A stretch of 64,000 nt of DNA from Streptosporangiaceae bacterium. GTDB lineage: Bacteria > Actinomycetota > Actinomycetes > Streptosporangiales > Streptosporangiaceae. The notes beneath the pieces were generated by a model, which was not told where the DNA came from, made no database searches, and worked only from the letters and a program-made list of their open reading frames with translations. Location: the NCBI GenBank assembly GCA_019245115.1, contig JAFARZ010000093.1:1-64000 (forward strand), given 5' to 3'. Below, piece after piece: positions 8,978 to 17,844 of this stretch (within the stretch, counting starts at the first letter, position 1; each line of letters opens with the position of its first letter). Position numbers and translations under genes: made by a program.

Positions 8978-10650
8978 TTAGGAGCGGCCGATCGTGGGTT
9001 CGGTGAAGGGGAGGTGGGCGGGGGTTCTGGCCTGGAGGAAGTCGTAATCACAGCCTTCGGGGGCTTGGGTGACGTGCTGGCGGTGCAGGACGGGCCAGCC
9101 GCGCAGGTCCGTCACCTCCGGAACCACAGGTTCGCGAGCAAACAGTACGTCCGACGGAACCTCAACCGACAGCGTGCCGGCGTACGCGTCCAGGGAGACG
9201 ACGTCGCCGTCGCGCAACCGGGACAGCGGGCCGCCGATGGCGCTTTCCGGTGCGACATGCAAAACTACCGTGCCGTAGCCGGTGCCGCTCATCCGGCCAT
9301 CGGTGATCCGCAGCATGTCGGTCACGCCAGCGGACAGCAGCCGCGCCGGTATCGGGATATTTCCCCATTCGGGCATGCCCGCGCCGCGAGGCCCGCAGCC
9401 GGCCAGGACAAGCACGGAATCCGCCGTGACATCCAGCGAAGGATCTTCGATGCGCCGCCGCATCTCCGCGTACGAGTGGAACACCACGGCCGGTCCGCGG
9501 TGGCGCAGCAGCCGCGGTGACGCCGCCGCGGCCTTTATCACCGCACCGGACGGCGCCAGGTTCCCGTGCACCACCATGAACGCGGGCAGCCGGGTCAGCG
9601 GCTTGTCGAGCGGCAAGACAGGCCACACCGAAGCACCGTCAGGCGTGTCAAACCCGTCGAGCGCGGCGAGGACCGCGGGCACGCCGCCCGCACGAGCCAG
9701 GTCCGGCATCAGCCCGGTGCCGATCGGCGCGACATCGACCAGAACCGGAACCGAAGCCGAAGCCGACCCGAATGACCGCAGCGGCAGCCGGATACCGCGC
9801 CGTCCGGCGATCGCGCACAAATGAATGATCGCGTTCGTGGACCCGCCGACGGCCGCCAGCACCCGCTGGGCGCGGCCGAAATCGGGAACACCCAGCAGTG
9901 ACGAAGGCCGCACCTCGTCCCGCACCAACCCGACCACCCGCTGCCCGGCCTCGGCGGCCAGCGCCATCGAAACCGGGTCCCCGGACGCCCGCACCGCGGA
10001 CCCGGGCAGCATGAAACCCAGCGTCTCGGCCATGATCGCCATGGTGGACGCGGTGCCCATCGTGTTGCACGCACCGAGCCCGCGTCCCAGGCAGGTTTCC
10101 AGCTGCGCCCATGCCGATGCGGACAACGAACCCGCCGCCGCGCGTCATACATCTGCCACAACGCCGTGCCGCTGCCGAGCGGCTCACCCCGGAACCGGGT
10201 AACCGGCCGGAACCCGCCAGTCACGATCAACGAAGGAATATCGGCCGAAGCCATCGCCATCAGAAACGCCGGCACGGTCTTGTCGCAATTGCCCAGCGCG
10301 ACCAGGCCGTCCAGCGGCTGGGACCGGATGGTCTCCTCCACCTCAATGGCCAGCAGGTTCCGGTACAGCATCGCGGTCGGCTTCATCAGGTCTTCGCTCA
10401 GCGACATGACCGGGAACGACAGCGGCAGCCCGCCCGCCGCCAGCACCCCGCGCCGTACCGCGTCGGCCAGCGAGGCCAGGCCCAGGTCGCACCGGTTCAG
10501 GTCGCTCGCGGTGCAGGCGATCCCGATCAGGGGCCGCCGCCGCACCGAACGCCGGTACCCGGCGGGCCGCAATGCCGCGCGGTGCTCGAGGGCGACCTCG
10601 TCGTCGCCCACGAGCCACGCGTCACTCCGGAGCCGCGACCGCGACGGCAT
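8978..10650 (-). pseudogene. IlvD/Edd-family sugar-acid dehydratase, frameshifted
   Basis: Two overlapping frames together make one dihydroxy-acid/6-phosphogluconate dehydratase of about 557 residues. The upstream frame (start ATG 10650) carries GIACTASDLNRC, the cluster cysteine in GNCDKT and ends at WQMYDARR; the downstream frame resumes with SASAWAQLE and holds the second cysteine in GACNTMGTASTM, ending at 8978. The break is in a GC run (CCCGCCGCCGCG at 10131-10142): one missing base restores homology. The family dehydrates aldonates to 2-keto-3-deoxy acids using an Fe-S cluster. Start overlaps the permease by 29 bases. Whether the shift is biological or a sequencing error in a GC homopolymer-like run cannot be decided here. 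Confidence 0.85.
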
Positions 10651-12091
10651 CGGCCGGCGCCTCTTCCACATACCGCTCCCGCCGCGTCGAGAAGAAGGGC
10701 GACCGCGTCACCGCCTTGGACAGCAACGCCAGCGGTATCCCCACCAGGAACAGCACCAGCGCCAGGATCAGCACAACCCCTGGCGTCCCCTTCAGCGACC
10801 TGATGACGACGAACACCAGCGTCCCGGCGCCGACCAGCGGCAGGAACAGCCCCAGGACGAACTCGCGCGCGTCACGCAGCAGCACCGAGCGGTAGTACCA
10901 GATGCTGTACAGCGAGATCACCACGTAGTACCCGGCGAACAGTAGGCCGCCGGTGGAGTCTATGTACACGATCGTCTTCTCCAGGCTGGCGCTGGCCAGA
11001 TACAGCACCAGGGCCACCACCGGGATGACGCCCATCACGACCAGTCCCGCCACCGGCGTGGCGAACCGCCGATTGACCCGGCCGAGCGAACCAGGCAGCG
11101 TGCGGTCCCGCGACATGCCGAACATAATCCGGCTGCCGTCCACGATCTGGGACTGGATCGTGGTGGCGAACGACGCGATCACCGCCAGGGCGACCAGGTC
11201 ACTGAACGCCGAAGTCCCCAGCCTCCCGGCCAGGAAGGGAAGCACGTTACTGCCGTTCGCCGTGACCGCCGAGGAAGGCGCCAGCCCCTGGAGGCAGACG
11301 AACAGGAACACCACCCACAGCGTGCAGAACGTGATCGAGATCAGCACCGACCGCCCCGGATCCCGCTGCCGTTGCTGCTCATCGCCCAGGTAGATCGGCG
11401 AATCCCACCCGCCCAGCAGGAACGTCGCGATGACCACGCCAGCGATCAGCCCGGTCGACCCGCCCGGGGCGTGCGAGGTGGTGAACCACGACCAGGACGG
11501 ATGGGTGACCCCCGCGGCGTGCGAAGTGATCTCGTGTACCAGGCCCCACACCGCCAGCACGCCGATGATGAGATACTCGCCCAGCACGACCCAGCCTTCG
11601 AACCGGATCGTCACCCGCACGCCGACCACCGCGATCCCGACCACGAGCAGGCAGATCACCGTCGCGACCACCCAGGTCAGCGGCTTGTTGGACGTCTCGC
11701 TGGGAGCGATCAGGCTCAGCACGGTGGACCCGATCAGCGTGATGTTGCCGATGTTGGAGGTCAGCGCCGTCATCAGGACCAGGATCCCGACCGCGAACCC
11801 GATGATCGGCGACAGCCCGCGAGCCACCCACTGCACCGGCGCGTTCGCCGACGCCTGCCAGGCGTTCAGCCGGTGGTAGGCCACCGCGCAGCACAGCATC
11901 GCGCCACCCGCGATCAGCAGCGCCAGCGGCGACGCCAGCCCGGATACCCCGATCAGCGCGGCCATGGTCAGCGTGGTGGCGGCGGTCGGCGCCACGTTGG
12001 TGATCGAAGCGATCCAGTCGCCGCGAAGCCCGACCGACCTCGCTCTCAGCCCGCCAGAACCGCCGGAACTCTGCCCACCCTCAATACTCAT
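10622..12091 (-). CDS. APC-family amino acid/organic acid permease
   Basis: 489 residues with about twelve hydrophobic helices and the APC-superfamily core. The family helix-1 region is at residues 20-60 (NVAPTAATTLTMAALIGVSG), and the conserved FGMSRDRTLPG loop lies near residue 325. It overlaps the upstream TIM-barrel gene by 11 bases and the downstream dehydratase by 29, so the three are almost certainly one transcript. Context suggests uptake of a sugar acid or related compound instead of an amino acid, but APC substrates are not predictable from motifs. Confidence 0.88.
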   Translation of the reverse strand: MSIEGGQSSGGSGGLRARSVGLRGDWIASITNVAPTAATTLTMAALIGVSGLASPLALLIAGGAMLCCAVAYHRLNAWQASANAPVQWVARGLSPIIGFAVGILVLMTALTSNIGNITLIGSTVLSLIAPSETSNKPLTWVVATVICLLVVGIAVVGVRVTIRFEGWVVLGEYLIIGVLAVWGLVHEITSHAAGVTHPSWSWFTTSHAPGGSTGLIAGVVIATFLLGGWDSPIYLGDEQQRQRDPGRSVLISITFCTLWVVFLFVCLQGLAPSSAVTANGSNVLPFLAGRLGTSAFSDLVALAVIASFATTIQSQIVDGSRIMFGMSRDRTLPGSLGRVNRRFATPVAGLVVMGVIPVVALVLYLASASLEKTIVYIDSTGGLLFAGYYVVISLYSIWYYRSVLLRDAREFVLGLFLPLVGAGTLVFVVIRSLKGTPGVVLILALVLFLVGIPLALLSKAVTRSPFFSTRRERYVEEAPADAVAVAAPE

Positions 12092-13031
12092 TACACCGGT
12101 CCTTCTCCTGCGATGTCATGGGACGGGGGACCCCCAGTCCTTCTGCGCCGGGCTTGGACTGGGTGAGCCCGGGGGTCATGCGGTCCAGCCATTCCAGCGC
12201 GACCGCCGCGCGGTGCACCTTCTCGACCGCGTTCGCGACGGCCGTGGGTTCCAGGTGGTGGCCGCTGGGATACACGGCCGGAGCGTTGCGCAGCCCGAAC
12301 TTGGCGTACAGCGGGGCGCCGGTCCGGACCAGGTCGCCGAGTTCCTGACCGCGTACCACGCCGCCGAGCGGGTCCGAGGACTCCACATACAGGTCCAGCG
12401 GCAGCGTGACCGCGGCCCGCATCTCGGCCAGTTCGGCCAGCGTCATGTCGGACGGGATGTTGATCGTGCTCGCGCCCAGTTCGGCCAGGATGGTCAGTGT
12501 CACGGGGTTGGACGGGGACATGCTGGCGGAGATCTTCCACACGCAATTGGCCGGCAGCATCCCCCGGGCCTGTGCCGCGGTGAGCGCGCGGAGCAGGCCG
12601 AGGTCGGCCACCAGGAAGCTGCGGATGCCCTCCTCGGTGGCTCGCAGCACATCCTCGAGCGCGTAGCCGAGCTGACGCAGCCCGCGGACCTGGTCACCGT
12701 GCGCCCGGCCGTCCTGCGACCTGGGGTGGGCGCCGGTACCGTACCGTTCCCGGGGGCCGATGAACAGGCACACCTCGACGCCTGTCTCGTGGCCGGCCTG
12801 GGCCATGTCGCGGAGTTCGGCGGTGCGCAGCAGCATCGCGCCGCTGCCCTGGGAGACCCGGTTGACCGTGATGCCCTCGGTCTCGGCGGCGCGCAGTACC
12901 GCCTCGAGCACCTTGGGGCTCTCGACACTCGGAATCTCGACGCGGAACGCGGCGCCATCGGGGAACGCGAGCTGGCCGCCGCCCGCCGCGTCGCCCCGGA
13001 ATTCGCCGAGTACGTCCGAGACCCAGGTCAT
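12081..13031 (-). CDS. U32-peptidase-like TIM-barrel protein
   Basis: 316 residues, alternating strands and helices as in a (beta/alpha)8 barrel; the stretch SMSPSNPVTLTILAELGAS followed by TINIPSDMTLAELAEMR is the part that recalls U32-family proteins. There is no signal peptide. It is the first gene of the minus-strand operon (TIM barrel - permease - dehydratase), divergent from the IclR regulator. In that context a catabolic role such as aldolase or isomerase is as likely as proteolysis. Family assignment is moderate; reaction unknown. Confidence 0.5.
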   Translation of the reverse strand: MTWVSDVLGEFRGDAAGGGQLAFPDGAAFRVEIPSVESPKVLEAVLRAAETEGITVNRVSQGSGAMLLRTAELRDMAQAGHETGVEVCLFIGPRERYGTGAHPRSQDGRAHGDQVRGLRQLGYALEDVLRATEEGIRSFLVADLGLLRALTAAQARGMLPANCVWKISASMSPSNPVTLTILAELGASTINIPSDMTLAELAEMRAAVTLPLDLYVESSDPLGGVVRGQELGDLVRTGAPLYAKFGLRNAPAVYPSGHHLEPTAVANAVEKVHRAAVALEWLDRMTPGLTQSKPGAEGLGVPRPMTSQEKDRCNEY

Positions 13032-13127
13032 CGTGTTGTCTCACTCCTAATTCCGCAGAGCCGAATTTAGTTTGCTTATCGCGAATTTTGGATGCCAACC
13101 ATGACACGGCAGCGTATGGTGCTTGTC
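13032..13127. promoter_or_regulatory. Divergent promoter region of the sugar-acid genes
   Basis: AT-rich compared with its surroundings. It carries two CGAATTT words about 20 bases apart (near 13061 and 13082) flanking TTTGCTTATCG. IclR-family proteins usually bind such short divergent regions, so this is the likely operator, but no clean palindrome is visible. Confidence 0.4.
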
Positions 13128-13144
13128 AAGGAGGTAAACCTGAT

Positions 13145-13978
13145 TTGGCAACGCCGAATGCGACCTTGCCGACGCGAGGCGACGAGCCGGTTCCGGCCGC
13201 CTACCGGTTGCAGAGCGTGGAGCGGGCCCTCGACGCGCTTGAGCTGCTCGCCGCGGCCGGCCCGGAGGGCATGACGCTGACCGACCTGACCGCCAGGCTG
13301 GGGGTGTCCAAGAGCACGGCGTTCGCGCTGCTGCACACGCTCATCACCCGGGGTTACGTGGCCGACTCCGGCGCCCGGCTGAGCCGCCGGTACCGGCTCG
13401 GTATGACGCTGGCCAAGCTGGGCGACGTGGCTGCCGAGCAGTCGCCGCTGGTCAGCGTCGCGATGCCGGTGCTGCAATCGGTCACGGACAGGACCGGACT
13501 GACCACGCGGCTGGTCGTTCCGGACGGGCCGTTCGCCGTGGTGGCCGGCCGGGTGGACGCGCCCGGGACGGTGCGGTTCGCCAGTTACCTGGGCAAACGG
13601 GAATACCCGCACTGCACGTCGGCCGGAAAGGCCCTGCTGGCGGCGCTCCCGCCGGACCAGGCCCGGGCGATGGCGATCGAGGCCGGGATGCCGGTCCGGA
13701 CCTCCCGGACGATCACCGATCCGGACGCGCTCATGCGCGACCTGGAGCTCAGCGCGGCGCGGGGCTTCACGATCGACGACGAGGAGGACTCCGACGGGGT
13801 GTTCTGCGTCGGCGCGGCCGTGTACGACCGGACCGGGAACTGCGTCGCGGCGATCAGCGGGACCGGGCTGAAGCTGAACCGGCCTTCGTGGCGGATGGAC
13901 GAACTGGGCGTGGTGGTGCGGGACGCCGCGGACACGATAACCGCCGCGCTGGGCGGGGCACGGTCCGGTCGTGCCTAG
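13145..13978 (+). CDS. IclR-family transcriptional regulator
   Basis: 277 residues. N-terminal winged helix: SVERALDALELLAAAG, then LTDLTARLGVSKSTAFALLHTL; C-terminal IclR effector domain with the typical TSAGKALLAALP and GFTIDDEED segments. The frame runs further upstream, but the start that fits is TTG 13145, ten bases after a strong AAGGAGG at 13128-13134. It faces the TIM-barrel/permease/dehydratase operon and its last eight bases overlap the start of the dehydrogenase gene. Expected role: local regulator responding to a pathway intermediate (IclR proteins commonly sense small carboxylates). Confidence 0.9.
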   Translation: MATPNATLPTRGDEPVPAAYRLQSVERALDALELLAAAGPEGMTLTDLTARLGVSKSTAFALLHTLITRGYVADSGARLSRRYRLGMTLAKLGDVAAEQSPLVSVAMPVLQSVTDRTGLTTRLVVPDGPFAVVAGRVDAPGTVRFASYLGKREYPHCTSAGKALLAALPPDQARAMAIEAGMPVRTSRTITDPDALMRDLELSAARGFTIDDEEDSDGVFCVGAAVYDRTGNCVAAISGTGLKLNRPSWRMDELGVVVRDAADTITAALGGARSGRA

Positions 13979-14975
13979 GGCGCTGGTCATACCGGCACCG
14001 GGTTCGCTGGGGCTGGAGGAGGTGGACCGGCTGGTTCCCGGGCCGGGGGAGGTGGTGGCCCGGCCGCTGTACGTGGGGATCTGCGGCACCGATCTGGAAC
14101 TGCTGGCCGGTGTGGTCGACCCCGCGTATGTGCGGTATCCGCTGATCCCCGGGCACGAATGGTCGGGGGTGGTGGAGGTGACCGGACCAGGCGTGACCGC
14201 GCTGTCGCCGGGGCAGCACGTCATCGCCGAAGGCATCGTGCCGTGCCGGGTCTGCGCCTCCTGCGTGCGCGGACTGACCAACCTGTGCGAGACCTATGAC
14301 GAGCTGGGATTCACCCGGGCCGGAGCCGCAGCGGACCAGGTCCTGGTGCCGGCCCAGCTCGTGCATCCGCTCGATGACTCGGTGAACCTGGTGGTCGCGG
14401 CGCTGGCCGAGCCCGCCGCGGTGGCATGGCGGGGGATCGGCCGGGGTAAGCCGCGGCCGGGGGAGCGGGTGGCGGTGGTCGGCGACGGCACGGTCGCGCT
14501 GACCGCGGCACACCTGCTGGCCTTGTTCTCTCCGGCCGAACTGGTGGTGTTCGGCCAGCGGCCGGCCCAGGCCGGCCTGGCCATCGCGCTCGGCGCTATG
14601 GCCTTCGAGACCGAGACCGGTCCGGATCCCATGGGGTTCGACCTGGTAGTGGAGGCCGCGGGCACGGCGAGTGCGGTTGAGCGCGCCTTCGGGCTGGCCC
14701 GCCGCGGCGGTCGCGTGGTCCTGCTCGGGCTGGCCGGTCACGACGTCCGCGCCCAGTTCCCGGTCGATGACGCGGTTAACAACGACCTGGCCATCCTGGC
14801 CAGCTTCGGGTATACGTCCGCTGCCTTCGGCGAGGTCGCCGCGCTGCTCCGGACCGGGCAGATCAGGCTCGGCCCGCTGGTCACCCACCGCTTCGCGCTG
14901 GAGAAGTACACCGACGCCTACGAGGCGCTGCGGTCCGGGACCGGGGTCCGCGGCAAAGTCATGCTGGAACTGTGA
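13971..14975 (+). CDS. Zinc-dependent medium-chain dehydrogenase
   Basis: 334 residues, GTG start overlapping the IclR stop. Catalytic zinc ligands are in GICGTDLE and PGHEWSG; the structural zinc site CRVCASCVRGLTNLC is complete. The Rossmann motif is VVGDGTVALTAA (GxGxxA-like). It belongs to the threonine/sorbitol/galactonate dehydrogenase group. With the adjacent dehydratase, permease and lactonase it probably oxidises a sugar, polyol or sugar acid with NAD(P). Substrate uncertain. Confidence 0.88.
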   Translation: MPRALVIPAPGSLGLEEVDRLVPGPGEVVARPLYVGICGTDLELLAGVVDPAYVRYPLIPGHEWSGVVEVTGPGVTALSPGQHVIAEGIVPCRVCASCVRGLTNLCETYDELGFTRAGAAADQVLVPAQLVHPLDDSVNLVVAALAEPAAVAWRGIGRGKPRPGERVAVVGDGTVALTAAHLLALFSPAELVVFGQRPAQAGLAIALGAMAFETETGPDPMGFDLVVEAAGTASAVERAFGLARRGGRVVLLGLAGHDVRAQFPVDDAVNNDLAILASFGYTSAAFGEVAALLRTGQIRLGPLVTHRFALEKYTDAYEALRSGTGVRGKVMLEL

Positions 14976-15055
14976 CGGTGAATGCCTGATAAGCGCAAAG
15001 ATGCCTCCTGTGTACCATTCATTCCCCTAGACTGCGGCGTGCCGGACGCTCTCGA

Positions 15056-15077
15056 CCGGGGGGAGCCGTCCCCCCGG
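15056..15077. terminator. GC-rich hairpin after the dehydrogenase gene
   Basis: CCGGGGGGA pairs perfectly with TCCCCCCGG around GCCG, 80 bases past the dehydrogenase stop. No T-run follows, as is usual for actinobacterial terminators, so it could equally be a regulatory stem. A second small palindrome, CGGCAT-AA-ATGCCG at 15100-15113, lies just before the peptidase gene. Confidence 0.5.
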
Positions 15078-15135
15078 GCCCCCGCGGCACGGGGCGTGTC
15101 GGCATAAATGCCGAAATAACAGGGGGTATTTCGCG

Positions 15136-16047
15136 ATGTCGATCGCGCGCTTTGCCCGCCCAGCCGCAGTGGTCCTGGCTTTGGTCCTGGCCCTCGCCCT
15201 GTCGGCCATGGCCTTGCTCGTGATGAACAACCAGACCCATGCGAGCGCCGCCACCGGTGGCCACGCCACGATGCCTGAGACAGCCACCGTGGCCGACGCG
15301 GTCGCCGGCGGCGGGCCGGTCGGGGTCAAGCACCTCCGTGCCGATCAGATAAGGCGGTCCAGCCCGCTCATGTCGGTGTCCAGCCAGAACTGGGCCGGTT
15401 ACGTGGCCTCCAACAACCGGTTCCGGTTTGTCCAGGCCACGTTCGCCGTGCCGGCCCTGAACTGCCGGAAGACGCCCGGGACCGCGAAGACACCCGCCAT
15501 GGTGGGAGTGTGGGTCGGGCTTGACGGCCTCGGGGGCCGGGTGGTGACGGTCGAGCAGGACGGCATCGCCGGCCAGTGCGTCCGGGGCGTGCCCACCTAC
15601 AACGCATGGTGGGAGATGTTCCCCAAGGCGCCGGTCTATCCGGCCATGGTCATTCACCCCCATGACGTCATCCAGGCCTCGGTTTACTACAACTCCGCGA
15701 ACCGGCAGTACCGGCTGACCTTGTCCGACCTGAGCGACCGGGAGGGCTTCAGCACCTTGCGCCGGTGCGGCGCCTCGTCGTGCCATAACGGGAGCGCCGA
15801 GGTCATCACCGAAGCGCCCAGCGTGGACGTCAGCAGCAACCGGCTCTTCCCGCTGGCCGCCTTCGGCAGTGTCAGCTACTCGCACATCCAGGTCACCGAC
15901 GCGGCGGGGCAGCGGGGTGGCTTCGGCTCGTCGCTGTGGCAGGACAGCGAGCTGGTCATGGTCGACACGGCCGGGCACGTCAAGGCGGCCACCAGCGGGT
16001 TGTCCCACGGCGTCGCGTTCACAAACGCCTGGGAACGCGCGAGCTAG
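15136..16047 (+). CDS. Secreted G1-family (eqolisin) glutamic peptidase
   Basis: 303 residues. Signal peptide in residues 1-37 (VVLALVLALALSAMALLV), then a short pro-region and a beta-sandwich domain. Family marks are QNWAGYV at the start of the domain, WVGLDG with the catalytic-type glutamine in VEQDG, and the catalytic glutamate in SAEVITEAPSV. G1 peptidases are acid-active glutamic proteases first known from fungi and also widespread in actinobacteria. Paired cysteines (LNCRKT / GQCVRG; RRCGASSC) suggest disulfides in the secreted form. The lactonase gene starts four bases after its stop. Confidence 0.82.
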   Translation: MSIARFARPAAVVLALVLALALSAMALLVMNNQTHASAATGGHATMPETATVADAVAGGGPVGVKHLRADQIRRSSPLMSVSSQNWAGYVASNNRFRFVQATFAVPALNCRKTPGTAKTPAMVGVWVGLDGLGGRVVTVEQDGIAGQCVRGVPTYNAWWEMFPKAPVYPAMVIHPHDVIQASVYYNSANRQYRLTLSDLSDREGFSTLRRCGASSCHNGSAEVITEAPSVDVSSNRLFPLAAFGSVSYSHIQVTDAAGQRGGFGSSLWQDSELVMVDTAGHVKAATSGLSHGVAFTNAWERAS

Positions 16048-16050
16048 GGC

Positions 16051-16941
16051 ATGACCCGGGTACTCCAGGCGGAGGTCGCGGTCCCGGCCCAGTGTGAGCT
16101 GGCCGAAGGGCCGATCTGGGACCGCCGCCTTGGAGTGCTCCGCTGGGTTGACATCCTCGCTGGTCACGTGCATTCCTTCGATCCGGCCAGCGGGGAACGG
16201 AACTGGTTCGACGCAGGCGTTCCGGTCGGAGCCGTGGGCCTGACCTCATCCGGCGGCCTGGTGCTGGCGCTGGTCGATGGTTTCGCCCTCCTGACTGGCG
16301 AGCCGTCCGACGGATGGACGGTGACGCGGTTCGGTGGCTTCTCGACCGACCGGTCGGCGGTCCGGTTCAACGACGGGAAGCCGGACCCGTGGGGCAATTT
16401 CTGGGCCGGCACGATGGCCTGGGCGGAAGGAGCGCCGGGTGGCGCCCTGTACCGGCTGTCCCCCGACGGAACCGTCACCACGATGCTGCCGGACGTCGCC
16501 CTGTCCAACGGCCTCGACTGGACCGATGACCGCCGGACGTTCTACTTCGCCGACAGCCTGAGCGGAGGAGTGGATGCCTTCGACTGCGACCCCGGCAGCG
16601 GGGCGCTGGGGGAGCGGCGCCGGTTCGTCTCCGTTCCCGACGCCGGGTGCGTCCCCGACGGGCTGACGCTGGACTCCGAAGGCTGCCTGTGGCTGGCCGT
16701 GTTCGGCTCCGGCGAACTCAGGCGCTTCACCCCGGACGGCCGCCTGGACACGGTCGTCCGTCTCCCGGCCCGCCAGGTAACCTCGGCCGCCTTCGGCGGT
16801 CCCGGCCTCGGCACGCTCTACATCACCACGGCACGCGAGAATTTCACCGAGGCGGACCGCCGCGCCGAACCTCACGCCGGCGACATCTTCGCCTGCGTCC
16901 CAGGCGTCTCCGGCCGCCCCTCACTCCACTTCGCCGCCTGA
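16051..16941 (+). CDS. SMP-30/gluconolactonase family protein
   Basis: 296 residues forming a six-bladed propeller. Metal-site signatures: the N-terminal glutamate in CELAEGPIWD, the asparagine in RFNDGKPDPWGNFWAGTM, and the NGLDWT and PDGLTLDSEG segments. Family members hydrolyse sugar lactones to aldonic acids. It is near the aldonate-type dehydratase, dehydrogenase, permease and IclR regulator, so the set resembles a lactone to aldonate to 2-keto-3-deoxy acid route. It follows the peptidase gene by four bases, perhaps only by chance. Confidence 0.88.
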   Translation: MTRVLQAEVAVPAQCELAEGPIWDRRLGVLRWVDILAGHVHSFDPASGERNWFDAGVPVGAVGLTSSGGLVLALVDGFALLTGEPSDGWTVTRFGGFSTDRSAVRFNDGKPDPWGNFWAGTMAWAEGAPGGALYRLSPDGTVTTMLPDVALSNGLDWTDDRRTFYFADSLSGGVDAFDCDPGSGALGERRRFVSVPDAGCVPDGLTLDSEGCLWLAVFGSGELRRFTPDGRLDTVVRLPARQVTSAAFGGPGLGTLYITTARENFTEADRRAEPHAGDIFACVPGVSGRPSLHFAA

Positions 16942-17034
16942 CCCTCCCGCCCCGCTTGCGCCCGCGCGCCCCGCTTGCTCCAACCCGACATTTCAGCATT
17001 TGTCCCAATTCGCGCTAAGGGGCGCGGCGGATGG

Positions 17035-17120
17035 CATGGAAGATCGGAGCCTGCTGGAGGATTGGGCGCTGGTTTCCGGCGCCCAATCCTCCACGAGGCG
17101 CTTTTCTTCCGTGGAAGTGG
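17035..17120. repeat. Dispersed hairpin repeat, copy 2
   Basis: A 14-bp perfect stem, GGAGGATTGGGCGC (17056-17069) with GCGCCCAATCCTCC (17079-17092), loop of nine; an outer GCCT/AGGC pair extends it. Relative to the other copies the AAAGG/CCTTT part of the stem is replaced by TTGGG/CCCAA, changing both sides together. It lies between the lactonase and YceI genes. Confidence 0.8.
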
Positions 17121-17237
17121 GCTCTACCAGGCAGGGCAAAGGCCGACTCGGTCAATGTGCGCCTTGTGGTGACGTATCCGCCCTAGCGGCGGCCAATGTG
17201 CCGGTACTAGTCTCGGTCTTGCGGCAAGGAGGTTCCT

Positions 17238-17789
17238 ATGGGTAACTGGCAACTCGATCCGTACCACACCCAAGTAGAGTTCGCTGCCAAGCACCTGGGG
17301 ATGATGACGGTCCGCGGGTACTTCGACGACGTAAGTACGAAGGCCGATATCGACCCCGAGCATCCGGAGAACGCGTCGGTGGAGGCCACCATCTCCACGG
17401 GCAGCATCCGCACCAACCACCCGGTCAGAGACAACGACCTGCGCTCGTCCAATTTCCTGGACGCCGAGGGCTTCCCGACGATGACGTTCAAGAGCACCGA
17501 GGTCAAGCAGACCGGCGAGAACACCTTCACGGTGACCGGTGACCTGACCATCAAGGGCAACACCCGTCCGGTGACGTTGAACGTGACCAGGTACGGGGAG
17601 TTCAACGACCCCAACATGATGGGCCATCGCATCGCCTACGGCGCGACCGGCCAGATCAACCGCAAGGACTTCGGCCTCTCGTTCAGCATGATGCTGGACG
17701 GCCGGTTCGTGGTCAGCGAGGAGATCCAGATCGCCATCGAAGGCGAACTCGTCGAGCAGAAGGAACCCGCCGGATCCGCGGGCACCTAG
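17238..17789 (+). CDS. YceI-family polyisoprenoid-binding-like protein
   Basis: 183 residues, lipocalin-like barrel. Opens with NWQLDPYHTQVEFAAKHLG, the standard family start, and has the GSIRTNHPVRDNDLRSSNFLD and DLTIKGNTRPV segments. No signal peptide, so cytosolic here, unlike the periplasmic E. coli protein. AAGGAGG at 17225-17231 sets the start. Structural homologues bind polyisoprenoids; the physiological role is not established. It appears to be a single-gene unit. Confidence 0.92.
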   Translation: MGNWQLDPYHTQVEFAAKHLGMMTVRGYFDDVSTKADIDPEHPENASVEATISTGSIRTNHPVRDNDLRSSNFLDAEGFPTMTFKSTEVKQTGENTFTVTGDLTIKGNTRPVTLNVTRYGEFNDPNMMGHRIAYGATGQINRKDFGLSFSMMLDGRFVVSEEIQIAIEGELVEQKEPAGSAGT

Positions 17790-17844
17790 CGCGGATCCCC
17801 GCCCGCGGCGGCGCGCTGCCGGCCGCCAGGCGAAGAGCTAGGCG

